Below are positions 1 to 8,947 of a stretch of 64,000 nucleotides of DNA, one piece after another; the stretch's first letter is position 1, and every line of letters begins with the position of its first letter. Made by a program: the position numbers and the translations under genes. Origin of the DNA: JAFECT01 sp035551675 (GTDB lineage Bacteria; Pseudomonadota; Alphaproteobacteria; Caulobacterales; Caulobacteraceae); the NCBI GenBank assembly GCA_035551675.1, contig DASZMV010000056.1, forward strand, positions 62,001-126,000. The letters run 5' to 3'. The notes below the pieces were generated by a model that was not told the origin of the DNA, made no database searches, and saw only the letters and a program-made list of their open reading frames with translations.

Positions 1-311
1 AACGCGCGGGCGTGGCGCTGGGCTGCGTCATGCTGGTTCAGCATCCCGACCACGCCGATACCGGCAAGCTTCGCCTGTTGCTGGTCGCGCCCTGGGCGCG
101 CGGACTGGGCCTGGGCTCTCGCCTTGTGGAGACCCTGCTAAGGCGCGCGCGAAAAATCGGCTACCGCCGGGTCGTATTATGGACCAACGACGTGCTGGTT
201 TCGGCGCGTCGGATCTACGAGGCGAAGGGATTCGAACTGACGGAAGAGCAGCCCCACGAAAGCTTCGGCAAACGGCTTGTCGGCCAGACCTGGCGTCTCG
301 ACCTCGGCTAG
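1..311 (+). CDS. MarR-GNAT type acetyltransferase, C-terminal part (5' end outside window)
   Basis: The reading frame is open from the window edge to a TAG at 309-311. Only the GNAT half of what is probably a two-domain protein is visible. It shows the acetyl-CoA binding loop region (VAPWARGLGLGSRLVE), then the WTNDVLVSARRIYEAKGFEL strand-helix and a conserved tail ending VGQTWRLDLG. That tail is characteristic of fused MarR HTH plus GNAT proteins of alphaproteobacteria. The MarR half, the start codon and the substrate cannot be seen. A stand-alone GNAT enzyme is the alternative. Confidence 0.75.
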   Translation, partial: RAGVALGCVMLVQHPDHADTGKLRLLLVAPWARGLGLGSRLVETLLRRARKIGYRRVVLWTNDVLVSARRIYEAKGFELTEEQPHESFGKRLVGQTWRLDLG

Positions 312-376
312 CTGTCGTTTCCAAAGTTCAATGTTCATCAACGAACTTTGCATAGGCGCACTTCCGGGTTTGACCC

Positions 377-1042
377 TTACAGCTTTGGCGGCGCCTGAAA
401 CTGGGCTGGCGTATAAGCCTTCCTCAGCGACCGTTCCTCAAACATGTCGTGGGACGGCACAGTATGTAAGACGGCAAAGATAGTCTGGTGGAGAATGACC
501 CTGTCGGCCGGGCGCGTTGCGTAAGGTGAAGTGTCGTACCAGGTCTCGCCCACGACAATTCCTTCCTTGTCGACGTCGTAGACGCGGGCGGTCTGGCCGA
601 CGACAAGCCGAATCCGGTCCGCCCTGCCCCACGGCGTATCGACGAGGCCGAGGTAGGCCGCGCTCTTGAACCGTTCAGTGGTGTCGATGCCGCAGGTGTA
701 ACGCCCGACGCTCGCGCCGGCGTGTCGTCCTTTAGGATCATTGGATATCGCAACACCACGTCCACTGCCGCAATCGGCGATCGAACGGTGCTCCCACCCC
801 TCAAGACGCGCGCGATCACCGTCGTGGAACCGCGCCCTCCACGGGTTCGGCGGAGAACCGTCTTCACCTTTGATCCAATTCCACACGTACGTGGTATACG
901 TCGCGCGGGTCGTCTTGGTGCGCTGTACGACCTCCCAAACCTTGTCGCGCAATGCGCTCCGCGCATCGCTCGCACCGGTGCTGGTAAGAGCGGCGACCCC
1001 GGCGATGATTCCAATGCACATCCGCGCTGACGCCGGCGACAT
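377..1042 (-). CDS. hypothetical secreted protein
   Basis: I do not recognise the family. The ATG at 1042 is chosen because AGAGGG lies 6 nt upstream and the protein then starts with a short basic end and a hydrophobic stretch (MCIGIIAGVAALTSTGASDA), a plausible signal peptide. The mature part, about 200 aa, is soluble and rich in Trp and Tyr, with two Cys (SIADCGSG and GRYTCGID) that could form a disulfide. It starts 10 nt after the dgt stop on the same strand and is probably cotranscribed with dgt. Periplasmic or extracellular location is an inference. Confidence 0.6.
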   Translation of the reverse strand: MSPASARMCIGIIAGVAALTSTGASDARSALRDKVWEVVQRTKTTRATYTTYVWNWIKGEDGSPPNPWRARFHDGDRARLEGWEHRSIADCGSGRGVAISNDPKGRHAGASVGRYTCGIDTTERFKSAAYLGLVDTPWGRADRIRLVVGQTARVYDVDKEGIVVGETWYDTSPYATRPADRVILHQTIFAVLHTVPSHDMFEERSLRKAYTPAQFQAPPKL

Positions 1043-1052
1043 TCGGGACCCT

Positions 1053-2246
1053 CTACGCCTCGCGCCCAAGGTTCAAGTTGAACAGCCGGTGGTGCTCGTC
1101 GATCGCGTAGCCGTCGGTCATGCCGGCGATATAGTCGCAGACCAGGCGCGCGCGGCCCTCGAGATCGGCGGTCTGAGCGTTCGCGTACCACTCCGGCGGC
1201 AGGACCTCGGGTTCTTCGGTGAACAGGGCGAACATGTCGGAGAGGATCCGCTTGGCCTGGCTGCGCATGCGGTTGACGCGGAAGTGGCGGTACATGCGCT
1301 CGTGCAGGAACATGCGCAAACGCGACAGATCCTCGAACACGCTTTCGGAGAAGGCGACGAGGGTGCGGGGCGCGATGCGCACATCCTCGGCGGTCGCGAT
1401 CTTCCCGTCGCGCACGCGGCGTTCGGTCTCGGCCAGCACGTCGCCGATCATGAAGCCGATCATCCGGCGCACCGCTTCCAGCCGCGTCATCCGGGCGTCG
1501 AGGTCGGGCCAGTCCGTCTTCACACCGTGCAGCACCGGGCCTATCAGCGGCACGTCGAGCAAATCCTCGATGGTGAACAGGCCCGCCTGCAGCCCGTCGT
1601 CGACGTCGTGGTTGTTGTAGGCGATGTCGTCGGCGATGGCGCCGATCTGCGCCTCCGCCGACGCGTAGGTGCCGGGACGCAGGTCCTGGTGGCGGTTGTA
1701 GGCGGCGACCGCGCTCCACGCCGGCTCCCACAGGCGGTCCATCACCGGGCCGTTGTGCTTGACGATGCCTTCGAGCGTTTCCCACGTCAGGTTCAGGCCG
1801 TCGAAGGCGGGATAGCGACGTTCCAGCTCGATGACGATACGGAAGGTCTGGACGTTGTGATCGAAGCCGCCGAGGCCCTCCATGCAGCGCTTCAACTCGT
1901 CCTCGCCCGCATGACCGAACGGCGGGTGGCCCAGGTCGTGGGCCAGGGCCACCGTCTCCGCCAGGTCGTCGTCGAGGCCCAGAGCGCGGGCCAGCGACTT
2001 GGCGATCTGCGCCACCTCCAGCGAGTGGGTCAGGCGGGTGCGGTAGTAATCGCCCTCATGCGCGACGAAGACCTGGCTCTTCCCCTTCAGCCGGCGGAAA
2101 GCGGTGCAGTGGATAATGCGGTCGCGGTCGCGGGCAAAGGCGGTGCGGGTGGCGCTGGGCGCTTCCGGGTGCAGCCGTCCCACGGACCGGGCGGGGTCCT
2201 CGGCATAGGTGGCGCGGGGCCTGGGCGTCATAACGGGCGCGTTCAA
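1053..2246 (-). CDS. dgt: deoxyguanosinetriphosphate triphosphohydrolase-like protein
   Basis: A 397-aa cytoplasmic HD-domain dNTPase that hydrolyses dNTP to nucleoside plus triphosphate and helps control dNTP pools. The HD metal ligands are visible as H74 (TRLTHSLEV) and H103-D104 (LAHDLGHPPFGHAG). The Dgt-type N-terminus (DRDRIIHCTAFRRLKGKSQVF) is also present. The length fits the shorter type 2 Dgt of alphaproteobacteria rather than the 505-aa E. coli enzyme, so specificity for dGTP is not assured. It is divergent from erpA, with about 90 bp between the starts. Confidence 0.93.
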   Translation of the reverse strand: MNAPVMTPRPRATYAEDPARSVGRLHPEAPSATRTAFARDRDRIIHCTAFRRLKGKSQVFVAHEGDYYRTRLTHSLEVAQIAKSLARALGLDDDLAETVALAHDLGHPPFGHAGEDELKRCMEGLGGFDHNVQTFRIVIELERRYPAFDGLNLTWETLEGIVKHNGPVMDRLWEPAWSAVAAYNRHQDLRPGTYASAEAQIGAIADDIAYNNHDVDDGLQAGLFTIEDLLDVPLIGPVLHGVKTDWPDLDARMTRLEAVRRMIGFMIGDVLAETERRVRDGKIATAEDVRIAPRTLVAFSESVFEDLSRLRMFLHERMYRHFRVNRMRSQAKRILSDMFALFTEEPEVLPPEWYANAQTADLEGRARLVCDYIAGMTDGYAIDEHHRLFNLNLGREA

Positions 2247-2338
2247 GGGACCTCCGGTCGCGGCAGGTCTTTTCCACCGGCCGCTGCGATCTCATATAGT
2301 CTCACGTGACGCTTGTGCAGCCGGAGCGCAAAGAACCC

Positions 2339-2680
2339 GTGACAACCCCAAGAACCAGCCAGGTGACCCTTTCCGAAGCCGCATCCCGACGGATCGCCGC
2401 CCTGGGCGCGGCGCAGGGGCGGGCGCTGAAGCTGCGCGTGGCGGTGGACGGGGGCGGCTGCTCGGGCTTCCAGTACCGCTTCGACCTGGTCGAGACGGCC
2501 GAGCCGGACGACCTGGTGGTCGCGCGCGACGGGTCCGAGGCCCTGATCGATCCCATTTCGCTCCCCCTGGTCGCGGGGTCGGAGATCGACTTCGTGGACG
2601 AGCTGATCGGGGCGCAGTTTCGGGTGCACAATCCCCTGGCCAAGATGAGCTGCGGCTGCGGGGTAAGTTTCTCCATCTGA
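2339..2680 (+). CDS. erpA: iron-sulfur cluster insertion protein ErpA (HesB/IscA family)
   Basis: A-type carrier that receives Fe-S clusters and passes them to apoproteins in the cytoplasm. With the GTG start at 2339 it has 113 aa, the usual family length. An in-frame GTG at 2306 would add 11 residues but has no visible ribosome site. The three cluster-binding cysteines are C41 (GGGCSGFQY) and C105/C107 (MSCGCGVSF). In many alphaproteobacteria dgt, erpA and xthA are contiguous. Here dgt is adjacent but xthA is about 4.8 kb away. Confidence 0.92.
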   Translation: MTTPRTSQVTLSEAASRRIAALGAAQGRALKLRVAVDGGGCSGFQYRFDLVETAEPDDLVVARDGSEALIDPISLPLVAGSEIDFVDELIGAQFRVHNPLAKMSCGCGVSFSI

Positions 2681-2738
2681 CCACCGCGCGACTCGCGCGA
2701 TGATGCCCCACGGGTCGGAGGACTCCAGGGAGCCGCGC

Positions 2739-3548
2739 ATGGAATTGCTATACGGGATTCCCGCCGTCCTGTTGCTGGTCGCCGTGCTGTCAGTTGTTGT
2801 CGGGGCCGCGGTCGGCGTCCAGGCGCTGATCCATCGCCGCTTCGACAGCTCCAGCTTCGTGGCGCACAACGAGGTCGGCGGAATCATCATCACCGTGGTC
2901 GCCGCTCTCTACGCGGTGTTGCTGGGCTTCATGACCGTGGTCGCGTGGGAGCACTTCCAGGACGCGCGCGGCATCGTGGTGGCGGAGTCGGATGCGACCA
3001 TCGATGCCTGGCACGTGGCGGTCGGCCTGCCCTCGCCGGTGAAGGAGCGCGTGCGGACCGACATGATCCAGTACGCCCACGTCATGGTCGACCACGAATG
3101 GGCGTTGATGAAACGCGGACGCTCGGATGAGACCGCGGCGATGATCAGCATGGATGCGCTGGACGCCGCCGGCGCCTTCATCCCCACTAACGCGGGCGAA
3201 GCGAACGCCCAGAGCGCGACGATCCAGCAGCTGAACACGCTGCACGACGCGCGTCAGCGGCGTATCGCCAGCAATGCGGCCGGCCTGTCCTGGTTCGAGT
3301 GGCTGGTGCTGGTATGCGGCGCGCTCTGTATCGTCGGCTTCTGCTGGCTGTTCGGCGGCAGCAAGCCGAAGGTCCAGATGATCATGACCGCGACGGTGGC
3401 CGTCATGATCGCCTCGACCATGGTCCTGTTGTTCGAGATTCAGTACCCCTTCCGCAGCAGCATCGGCGTCGGCAGCGAGGCCTGGAAGGCCGCGATCTCG
3501 CATATCCACGAAATGCAGATGGGCCGCCTGCCGAACATGCGGATGTAG
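2739..3548 (+). CDS. DUF4239-type membrane protein
   Basis: A 269-aa integral membrane protein. Two hydrophobic segments lie near the N-terminus (about residues 5-25 and 45-68) and two near the C-terminus (about 185-205 and 215-235). They flank a charged, mostly helical middle that starts with EHFQDARGIVVAESDA, a pattern of the DUF4239/bestrophin-like proteins. The start at 2739 is preceded by AGGGAG with 6-7 nt spacing. Function is unknown. A channel-like role has been suggested for the wider superfamily, but nothing here shows it. Confidence 0.75.
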   Translation: MELLYGIPAVLLLVAVLSVVVGAAVGVQALIHRRFDSSSFVAHNEVGGIIITVVAALYAVLLGFMTVVAWEHFQDARGIVVAESDATIDAWHVAVGLPSPVKERVRTDMIQYAHVMVDHEWALMKRGRSDETAAMISMDALDAAGAFIPTNAGEANAQSATIQQLNTLHDARQRRIASNAAGLSWFEWLVLVCGALCIVGFCWLFGGSKPKVQMIMTATVAVMIASTMVLLFEIQYPFRSSIGVGSEAWKAAISHIHEMQMGRLPNMRM

Positions 3549-3626
3549 GCCATCGCGCGAGCGCGCTTGCGAAGACCGGGGTCCGGGTCGAATACTGGCT
3601 CAAACTGCGTGTGGGGAGTTTCAGAG

Positions 3627-4958
3627 ATGTCCGGTCCGAAAGCCAAGTTGCTCGCCCTTGCGGCGGCTGTCGCCCTGATGACGGGCCTCCCCGTGCGCGC
3701 GTTCGCCATGGATGTGGGGGCGAACAAGGCCGCCGTCGACCGCATTCTGGACGTGGAGTACCCCCACCTCGACGCCCTCTACAAGGACATCCACCAGCAC
3801 CCCGAACTCGGCCACCACGAGGTGCGGACGTCGACGCTCCTGGCCAAGGAAATGCGCGATCTCGGCTACGAGGTGACCGAGCACGTCGGCGGTACCGGCG
3901 TGGTCGCCATCCTGCACAACGGCGCGGGGCCGACGGTGATGATCCGCACCGAGCTCGATGCGCTGCCGATGCAGGAGAAGACCGGCCTGCCGTACGCCTC
4001 GACGGTGCAGACCGATTATGACGGCAAGACCACCTACGTCGACCATTCCTGCGGCCACGACATCCACATGGCCGCGTGGGTCGGCACGGCGAAGACGCTG
4101 GTCGAGCTGAAGAGCCGCTGGCATGGCACGGTGATGTTCATCGCCCAGCCGGCGGAAGAAGACGTCGACGGCGCCGCGGGCATGATCCGCGACGGCCTGT
4201 TCACGCGGTTCAAGAAGCCCGACTACGGTTTCGCCCTGCACGACGGACCGTTCGAGTACGGCTATATAAACTACAAGGCGGGTGTCTTCAGTTCGAATTC
4301 CGACAGCCTGGACATTACGTTCCACGGCCGTGGCGGCCACGGCGCCAAACCGCAACAGACCATCGACCCGGTGCTGATGGCGTCGCGCTTCGTCGTCGAC
4401 GTGCAGGCGATCGTCAGCCGCGAGCGGGACCCGTTGCAGATGGGCGTGATCTCGATCGGCGCCATCCAGGGCGGGTCGGCGGGCAACATTATTCCCGACA
4501 CGGTGACTCTGCGCGGCACCATCCGCAGCTATGACGCCAAGGTGCGCGCGCGGATGCTCGATGGCGTCCGGCGCGTCGCGGCGGCGGAAGCCGCGATGTC
4601 CGGCGCACCCGCGCCCGACGTGACCATCGTCGACGGCGGCAAGAGCGTGGTCAACGACAAGGCGCTGACAGAGCGCACCGCGCCGGTGTTTAAGGCCGCC
4701 TTCGGCGACAAGGCGGTGGAGCTGGAATATCCGAACACCGCGAGCGAGGACTATTCCGAGTTCATCCTCGCGGGCGTGCCGTCCGTGTTCTTCGGCATCG
4801 GCGTCTATTCGCCTGAACGCGTCGCCGCCGCTAAGGCCGGCGGCCCTCCCCTGCCCAGCAACCACTCACCGGAATTCGCGCCGGTGCCGGAACCGACGAT
4901 CCGCACGGGGGTGGAGGCGATGAGCCTGGCGGTGATGAACGTGTTGGGCGCGGCTTAA
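3627..4958 (+). CDS. secreted M20-family amidohydrolase/peptidase
   Basis: 443 aa with a signal peptide of about 27 residues ending VRAFA. Zinc-hydrolase motifs of the M20D/aminoacylase type are in order: HQHPELG (near 56), ELDALPMQE (near 108), SCGHDIHM (C141, H143), QPAEED (near 174) and the dimerisation-domain motif GRGGHGAKP. The family removes acyl or amino groups from N-acyl amino acids or short peptides. The export signal suggests periplasmic use in nutrient scavenging, which is inferred. The ATG at 3627 opens directly into the signal peptide. It converges with the prolyl oligopeptidase across the palindromic element at 4959-5203. Confidence 0.9.
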   Translation: MSGPKAKLLALAAAVALMTGLPVRAFAMDVGANKAAVDRILDVEYPHLDALYKDIHQHPELGHHEVRTSTLLAKEMRDLGYEVTEHVGGTGVVAILHNGAGPTVMIRTELDALPMQEKTGLPYASTVQTDYDGKTTYVDHSCGHDIHMAAWVGTAKTLVELKSRWHGTVMFIAQPAEEDVDGAAGMIRDGLFTRFKKPDYGFALHDGPFEYGYINYKAGVFSSNSDSLDITFHGRGGHGAKPQQTIDPVLMASRFVVDVQAIVSRERDPLQMGVISIGAIQGGSAGNIIPDTVTLRGTIRSYDAKVRARMLDGVRRVAAAEAAMSGAPAPDVTIVDGGKSVVNDKALTERTAPVFKAAFGDKAVELEYPNTASEDYSEFILAGVPSVFFGIGVYSPERVAAAKAGGPPLPSNHSPEFAPVPEPTIRTGVEAMSLAVMNVLGAA

Positions 4959-5203
4959 GTAAGAGAGAGTCCACGGACCCACACGGAAAACACGGACAAG
5001 AATAGATTGCCCACGAAAAACACGAAAAGGCGCTCAGACGATCCGATCCGATCCAAGATAATACCGCGGCGCTTCGCGCCGCAATCGATCCCTGAACCGC
5101 AGCGACGACGTCAAACCATGTCCGTGCTTTTCGTGTTTTCGTGGGCAATCCTTCTTCTCTCTTCCCGTGTTTTCCATGTGGGTCCGTGGACAATTTTTCT
5201 TAC
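4959..5203. repeat. long imperfect inverted repeat between convergent genes
   Basis: The left arm (about 4959-5030) and right arm (about 5124-5203) are near-perfect reverse complements with small indels. Matching blocks include GTCCACGGACCCACA, GGAAAACACGG and ATTGCCCACGAAAA. The ends coincide with the TAA stop codons of the two flanking genes. The 95-nt centre carries tandem GATCC units and a perfect hairpin GCGGCGC-TTC-GCGCCGC at 5066-5082. No coding potential is evident. It could be a MITE-like element or a very large bidirectional terminator. Confidence 0.85.
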
Positions 5204-7365
5204 GGCTGTGGCTGGTACGCCGCCTTGCCGATCTGCCAGTAGAAGAACGCCAGTTCGTCGGCGATCAGGTCGTCGCGTTGCGACTTGGTCGAGCCGATGC
5301 CGTGGCCGGCGTCGTAGTCGACGCGCAGGATCACCGGTCTTCCGGATGACGTCGCCGCTTGTAACCGCGCGGTCATCTTGCCGGGTTGCCAGGGCGCCAC
5401 GCGCGGGTCGTTGATGCCCGTGGTGAGCAGAACCGCCGGATAGGCCACGCCGTCCTTCACGTGAGACAGGGCGTCGACCGAGGCGAGCGCGGTGAAGCCG
5501 TCCTTGTCCTTCACGCTGCCGTACTCGACGGCGTTGGCGTCGCCGTCGGTTTCGTATTCGGCGCGGAGCGCGTTGGAGTCGCCCACGTTGGAAATGACCA
5601 CGCGGAAAAGGTCAGGCCGCGCGGTCAGCGCCATGCCGACCGTAATGCCGCCGGCGCTGCCGCCCTGGATCAACAGGTCCGAGGGACCGGTGTAGCTGTG
5701 CTGCACCAGGTACTCGGCGCAGGCGATGAAATCCTTGTAGGTGTTCGGCTTGTTGAGCAGTCGTCCGCCCTGGTGCCATTCCTCGCCGAACTCGCCGCCG
5801 CCGCGCACGTGCGCGACGGCGAGCACGCCGCCGTCCTCGATCATGGGCAGGTAGGTTCCGGCGTAACTCGGCAACAGCGAGATGCCGTAGGCGCCGTAGC
5901 CCAAAAGCCAGGTCGGGTTGGTTCCGTCGAGCTTGAGGCCCTTCCTGTGGATGATCGACAGGGGGATCCTGGTCCCGTCGGGCGCCGTCGCCAGCACTTC
6001 TTCAGCGACGTAGGCCGAGGTGTCGACCTTCCACGGCGCAACGAGGTTCGCCGGGGTCGCGGCCGCAACGCCGTCGGTCACGAACCATTGCGACGGGACG
6101 AGCCAGCTCTGCAGGCCGAACAGAACGCCTGGCTTGCCGGGATCGGACACCGGCGCGCTCATGGCGCCGTCGGCGGGCAGCGGGACATCGGCGAGGCGAC
6201 CGCCTTTGAAATCGTAGCGCGCGAGGCGGCTGATGCCGCCGTCGAGCTCTTCGACGTAGAGGCCGTCGGACGCGACCGCGAGGCTGCGCACCACGCGCTG
6301 ACTCGGCGCGACGATGACCTTGGCGTGGGCGAGGTCGGGAGCGCCGGCGTCGGTCTCGATCACCTTGAAGCGCGAGGCGCCGCGATAGCTCAGCAGGAAC
6401 AGGCGCGATCCGGACAGGGCGAAGTTGCTGACCTGATCGTCCACGTCCGCGACCTTGCGCCAGGGTGCGTCGGGCCCGGTCGCTTTGTCCGCGGGGGCGA
6501 CATAGAGGCTGAGCGCCGGCAGGTCGCCGTGCTGCACCACCGCCACCGCCCAAGGCGAGCCCGCCGCCGTGACGATCAAAGGGCTATCGACGGGCGCGTC
6601 GGGAACGGTCTTCACCTTCGGGCCGATCAACTGGACGTCGGTTTCAGGATCGGTTCCGACGACGTGCAGGTAGGCCGCGCTGTTCAGGTACTTGTCGGTT
6701 TCCTTGGCGCCCGGCGCCAGCTTCTGGAAGCGGTTGTAGAAGAACGAGCGGCCGTCGGCGCGCCAGCTCGGCGCGCCGTCCTCGGTGCGGTCGATGGTCT
6801 CCGCAGCCTCCTGGCCGCTGTCGACGTCGAGGATGTGGATGACGCTCGCCTCCGACCCGCCCGGCGACGTGCCGTAGGCGATGCGGCGCCCGTCGAGCGA
6901 GGGCTGGTAGTAGTCGACCGAATAATGGTGTCCCGCGGTCGCGGCCTTGTCCGGATCGACCAGCAAACGCTCGGCGCCGCCGAGGCCGTCGCGCACATAG
7001 AGCTTGAAGGTGTCCTGCCCCGGCTCACGCTTCTCGTAGAACACGCGCCCGCCGGCATAGTGCACATCGGTGATGGCCGCGCCCGCCGCGGTCGCCGCAG
7101 CGATGCGCTTAGCCAGGGCGTCCCGCCCGGGGATCGCCGCAAGCGTGGCTCGCGCATAGTCGTTCTGGCCCTTCGCCCACGCCAGGAAGCGCGGCGCGGT
7201 GCGGTCCTCCATCCAGCGATAGGGGTCGGTGACGCTGACGCCGAAATAGGTGTCGGTCACCGGCTCGACCGCCGCCACCGGCGGCTTGGGCAGGGGCGCG
7301 GCGGACGGCGCGGCGGCGAGGCTCGCCGCGGCGGCGGCGAACAGGAAGCAACGAACGACGGGCAT
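5200..7365 (-). CDS. prolyl oligopeptidase family serine peptidase (S9A)
   Basis: 721 aa with a signal peptide (VVRCFLFAAAAASLAAAPSA), so probably periplasmic. The N-terminus has the PYRWMED motif of S9A enzymes, followed by a beta-propeller region (about 70-430) and an alpha/beta-hydrolase domain. The catalytic triad is visible as Ser in GGSAGGITVG, Asp in GINDPRV and His in DAGHGIG. These enzymes cut short peptides after proline. The ATG at 7365 is preferred over one 11 codons upstream because it starts the signal peptide. The stop codon lies in the right arm of the palindromic element. Confidence 0.93.
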   Translation of the reverse strand: MPVVRCFLFAAAAASLAAAPSAAPLPKPPVAAVEPVTDTYFGVSVTDPYRWMEDRTAPRFLAWAKGQNDYARATLAAIPGRDALAKRIAAATAAGAAITDVHYAGGRVFYEKREPGQDTFKLYVRDGLGGAERLLVDPDKAATAGHHYSVDYYQPSLDGRRIAYGTSPGGSEASVIHILDVDSGQEAAETIDRTEDGAPSWRADGRSFFYNRFQKLAPGAKETDKYLNSAAYLHVVGTDPETDVQLIGPKVKTVPDAPVDSPLIVTAAGSPWAVAVVQHGDLPALSLYVAPADKATGPDAPWRKVADVDDQVSNFALSGSRLFLLSYRGASRFKVIETDAGAPDLAHAKVIVAPSQRVVRSLAVASDGLYVEELDGGISRLARYDFKGGRLADVPLPADGAMSAPVSDPGKPGVLFGLQSWLVPSQWFVTDGVAAATPANLVAPWKVDTSAYVAEEVLATAPDGTRIPLSIIHRKGLKLDGTNPTWLLGYGAYGISLLPSYAGTYLPMIEDGGVLAVAHVRGGGEFGEEWHQGGRLLNKPNTYKDFIACAEYLVQHSYTGPSDLLIQGGSAGGITVGMALTARPDLFRVVISNVGDSNALRAEYETDGDANAVEYGSVKDKDGFTALASVDALSHVKDGVAYPAVLLTTGINDPRVAPWQPGKMTARLQAATSSGRPVILRVDYDAGHGIGSTKSQRDDLIADELAFFYWQIGKAAYQPQP

Positions 7366-7494
7366 GGCACCCCCAGAACAATGACGCGACCAGACCATGC
7401 CAAACCCCGCGGCCGAGCGCGAGGCCCAGAGGCCCCTTGAGGACGCACTCCGGGGCGCCTAGCCTTGGGGCTCGCCGAGGAGTCGCTCCACCCC

Positions 7495-8277
7495 ATGCGC
7501 ATCGCCACCTGGAACGTGAATTCGGTAAATGCGCGGCTGGAGACAGTACTCGGCTTCTTTCGCGAGGCCGCGCCGGATGTGGCCTGCCTGCAGGAGATCA
7601 AGTGCATCGACGAGAAGTTTCCACGAGAACCGTTTGAAAGTCTTGGCTATAATGTCGAGACACATGGGCAGAAGACCTATAACGGCGTGGCGCTGCTCTC
7701 GAAGTTTCCCCTGTCGGACCTGCGCCGCGGACTGCCCGGCGACGACACGGACGAACAGGCCCGTTACCTCGAGGCCGTGGTCGAGGCGCCCAAGCCGGTG
7801 CGAGTGGCGTCGATCTATCTGCCCAACGGCAATCCGGTCGGAACCGAGAAGTTCGACTACAAACTTCGTTGGATGGGCCGGTTGCGCGCCCACGCGGTAA
7901 CCCTGCTCGGCTACGAGGAGCCCCTGGTCCTGGCCGGCGACTACAACGTCATTCCCGAGCCCGAGGATTGCGACAACCCCGCCTCGTGGATGGGCGACGC
8001 TCTGTTCCAGCCGGAGAGCCGCGCGGCGTGGCGGGCGCTGATGAATCTCGGCTTCACCGATGCGCATGCGGCCGCAGGTGAGTCCGCCGGGACCTATACC
8101 TTCTGGGACTATCAGGCCGGGGCCTGGCAACGAAACCACGGCATCCGTATCGACCACGCGTTTCTGTCGCCGCAGGCCGCGGACCGGCTGGCCTCCATCG
8201 AGACCCACCGCGACATGCGCGCGCGCGAAAAACCGTCCGACCATGTGCCGGTCGTGGTGGAGCTCAACCTCACGTGA
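7495..8277 (+). CDS. xthA: exodeoxyribonuclease III
   Basis: 260 aa, the full length of the ExoIII/AP-endonuclease family that repairs abasic sites in the cytoplasm. Motifs: MRIATWNVNSVNAR at the start, CLQEIKC (metal-binding Glu), YLPNG, AGDYNVIPE (Asp/Asn), RIDHAF, and the catalytic SDHVPVV at the end. The start at 7495 is fixed by the conserved first strand. The stop overlaps the next gene by GTGA, so the two are translationally coupled. Confidence 0.95.
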   Translation: MRIATWNVNSVNARLETVLGFFREAAPDVACLQEIKCIDEKFPREPFESLGYNVETHGQKTYNGVALLSKFPLSDLRRGLPGDDTDEQARYLEAVVEAPKPVRVASIYLPNGNPVGTEKFDYKLRWMGRLRAHAVTLLGYEEPLVLAGDYNVIPEPEDCDNPASWMGDALFQPESRAAWRALMNLGFTDAHAAAGESAGTYTFWDYQAGAWQRNHGIRIDHAFLSPQAADRLASIETHRDMRAREKPSDHVPVVVELNLT

Positions 8278-8855
8278 CGGAAGCGCTCCGAACCATCCTG
8301 CAACTCGCGTTGGCGGGCGCCATGCTGACCGCGATCGCCATGGCGGCGGGCTGGTGGTTCGAGACCGCGCGCCGGTTGAAGCGCAATCTGCGACACGTGC
8401 TGGGCGGCGCGCCGGACGCGATCGCGGTCGACCCCGCCGACGGTCGCGCCGCGGCGATCCGCTTCGACTCCCGACAGCTCGCGGTGCTGTGGGACAAGGG
8501 GGCGTCGGGCCTGGTCTACCACTTTCAGGAAATCGACGGCGCCGAGCTGATCGTCGATGGCCACGTCTCGGCGCGGGTCGCGCGCGGCGAGGCGCGCAAG
8601 GCGCTGGATGCGGTCGACGGAGACGCCGGCCAGGTGACCCTGCGCCTGATCTTCGCGGACGCGCGATTTCCGGAGTTCGAACTCGACCTCTGGGGGGTGG
8701 GCTCGGCCCACCGACCCGACAGCGAGACGCCGGCGGACGCCGTCCGCTCCGGCCGTCGCTGGCTCAGCCACGTCGACGCGGTGATCAAGCGATCCAGGGC
8801 CAAGGCCAAGCCTCGCGACGAGGCTTTTCCGGAAGAGGATGACGGGCAAACCTGA
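8274..8855 (+). CDS. hypothetical membrane-anchored protein
   Basis: 193 aa, starting with a GTG that overlaps the xthA stop. One N-terminal transmembrane helix (about residues 8-28) is followed by a soluble domain with an acidic-basic tail. I see no catalytic motif and do not recognise the family. Overlap with xthA implies a shared transcript, but not necessarily a DNA-repair role. Confidence 0.65.
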   Translation: MTEALRTILQLALAGAMLTAIAMAAGWWFETARRLKRNLRHVLGGAPDAIAVDPADGRAAAIRFDSRQLAVLWDKGASGLVYHFQEIDGAELIVDGHVSARVARGEARKALDAVDGDAGQVTLRLIFADARFPEFELDLWGVGSAHRPDSETPADAVRSGRRWLSHVDAVIKRSRAKAKPRDEAFPEEDDGQT

Positions 8856-8947
8856 GCGGTTGCGCCGGGGACCCAGTCCGCCCCTCGCGCGTTCACCGTT
8901 CGGGTCGCGCGCTTGGCGTTCGGCCGCCCTCAGCCTGCGGTCTCCGG

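Noticed and set aside
741..2309. 522-codon open frame on the plus strand opposite dgt
   Set aside because: It is an antisense shadow of a well-supported gene in high-GC DNA. Its translation has no family motif and is Arg/His/Val-rich as such shadows are.
5386..7440. 684-codon open frame on the plus strand opposite the prolyl oligopeptidase
   Set aside because: Same reason: the minus strand has a complete catalytic triad and signal peptide, and the plus frame has neither.
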